Of a DNA stretch of 64,000 nucleotides, positions 63,350 through 64,000 are shown in pieces. The notes below the pieces were generated by a model, which saw only the letters and a program-made list of their open reading frames with translations, was not told the origin of the DNA and did no database searches. The position numbers and the translations under genes are program-made. Origin of the DNA: Phymatolithon calcareum (lineage: Eukaryota > Rhodophyta > Florideophyceae > Hapalidiales); assembly GCA_977006965.1 (NCBI GenBank), contig OZ345372.1, forward strand, positions 2,542,001 to 2,606,000, given 5' to 3'. Every line of letters begins with the position of its first letter. Position 1 is the first letter of the stretch.

Positions 63350-64000
63350 CTCCCCCTTGATCGAGGGACACTACGCCATTTACTTGCATACGCCCATCTC
63401 TTGAGCGAACTTGGCTGTCTTCATTCGATCGAGTGGCTTGGTTAGTGCATCAGCATCCATGGACTCAGTATTGCAGTATTTAATCGAGCTCTTTCCTGTT
63501 GCAACAACATCACGAACGTAGTGATATTGGATGTCAATATGCTTGTTGCGTTGATTGATGGCTGCGTTCCTCCCGGTTGCGATTGCACTCTGACTGTCCG
63601 TATACAAAGTCATGAGAGTGGGCTTCTGGAGACCTTGGATATCTGCGATAAGTCTTGACAGCCAAACAGCTTCCTTGGCGGCGGCACAGGAAGCGATGTA
63701 CTCCGCTTCACATGTTGACGTGGCGACGATAGTTTGTTTCTTCGAAAGCCAGCTTATGGCTCCCCCTGCAAGAAGGAACACATAGCCACTTGTTGATCGC
63801 CTTGTCTCACGACATCCTGCCTAATCCGCGTCTGCGTACCCGATTTGCACCAAGCTCCCACTTGCACCGAACAGAATCCCATGGTCTCGAGTACCTGCAA
63901 TGTACCGAAGAATGCGCTTAACACCCATCCAGTGACGCTTTAGGGGTTTCTCGCAAAACGAAGAAAGCTTGTCGACTGAGTCCGAGATGTCTGGGCGAGT
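63350..64000 (-). mobile_element. copia element 2, RNase H end, continuing beyond the window
   Basis: Next to the LTR is a perfect polypurine tract (AAGGGGGAG on the minus strand, 63350-63358). RNase H follows with [30 protein letters not shown] and [16 protein letters not shown]. At about 63820 the conserved YADADWAGCRE has TAG for Trp, so at least one stop is present. Reading continues with the RT/RNase H linker to 64000. Confidence 0.9.

Noticed and set aside
1-64000. CRISPR array or bacterial defence system
   Set aside because: No regularly spaced repeats with unique spacers and no cas-like genes. The tandem arrays found are minisatellites and the genome is eukaryotic.

Overview
The window looks like nuclear DNA of a eukaryote with a plastid, most likely a red alga (a florideophyte such as Chondrus or a relative; the species is my inference). 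The evidence is a SufD protein with a plastid-type leader, a plant-type topoisomerase VI A subunit, an LCL/REVEILLE-type MYB, mostly intron-free housekeeping genes, and long transposon-rich stretches between them. No rRNA gene, convincing tRNA gene, CRISPR array or bacterial operon was found.

Layout. 0-11 kb is transposon-rich: a membrane-protein ORF of unknown role, a broken pogo-like relic, a structurally complete pogo-like DNA transposon (2955-5071, TA target duplication, 36-bp inverted ends), a MITE-like repeat, decayed duplicated tracts and a long foldback palindrome (9688-9851). 11-28 kb is the gene island: LCL-type MYB (+), SufD (-), TOP6A (+), bZIP with AT-hook (-), tandem CCCH zinc-finger protein (+) and an ELM2-SANT protein (-, probably one intron). 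These six genes alternate strictly in strand, so they form convergent and divergent pairs. The 4.6-kb gap between the bZIP and CCCH genes is packed with TACTGTA/TACAGTA motifs, about 27 by hand count.

29.6-34.7 kb is a full-length but dead Ty1/copia retrotransposon on the minus strand, with 291-bp LTRs, a 5-bp target duplication and a primer site matching the anticodon arm of initiator tRNA. 35-62 kb is gene-poor and repeat-rich. It holds decayed reading frames, two copies of a 2-2.7-kb dispersed element of unknown type, two copies of an unrecognised protein family (one broken by TGG-to-TAG), several minisatellites, an unrecognised multi-exon gene on the minus strand and a decayed tyrosine recombinase. 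62.6-64 kb shows one copia element inserted into the gag/protease region of another; the inner element runs off the window end.

The gene products fall into nuclear gene regulation (MYB, bZIP, CCCH RNA-binding, ELM2-SANT corepressor-like), DNA topology (topoisomerase VI) and plastid iron-sulfur cluster assembly (SufD). Nothing suggests that they form one pathway. Start codons were chosen at ATG: several of the longest open frames begin at TTG or GTG and were trimmed.
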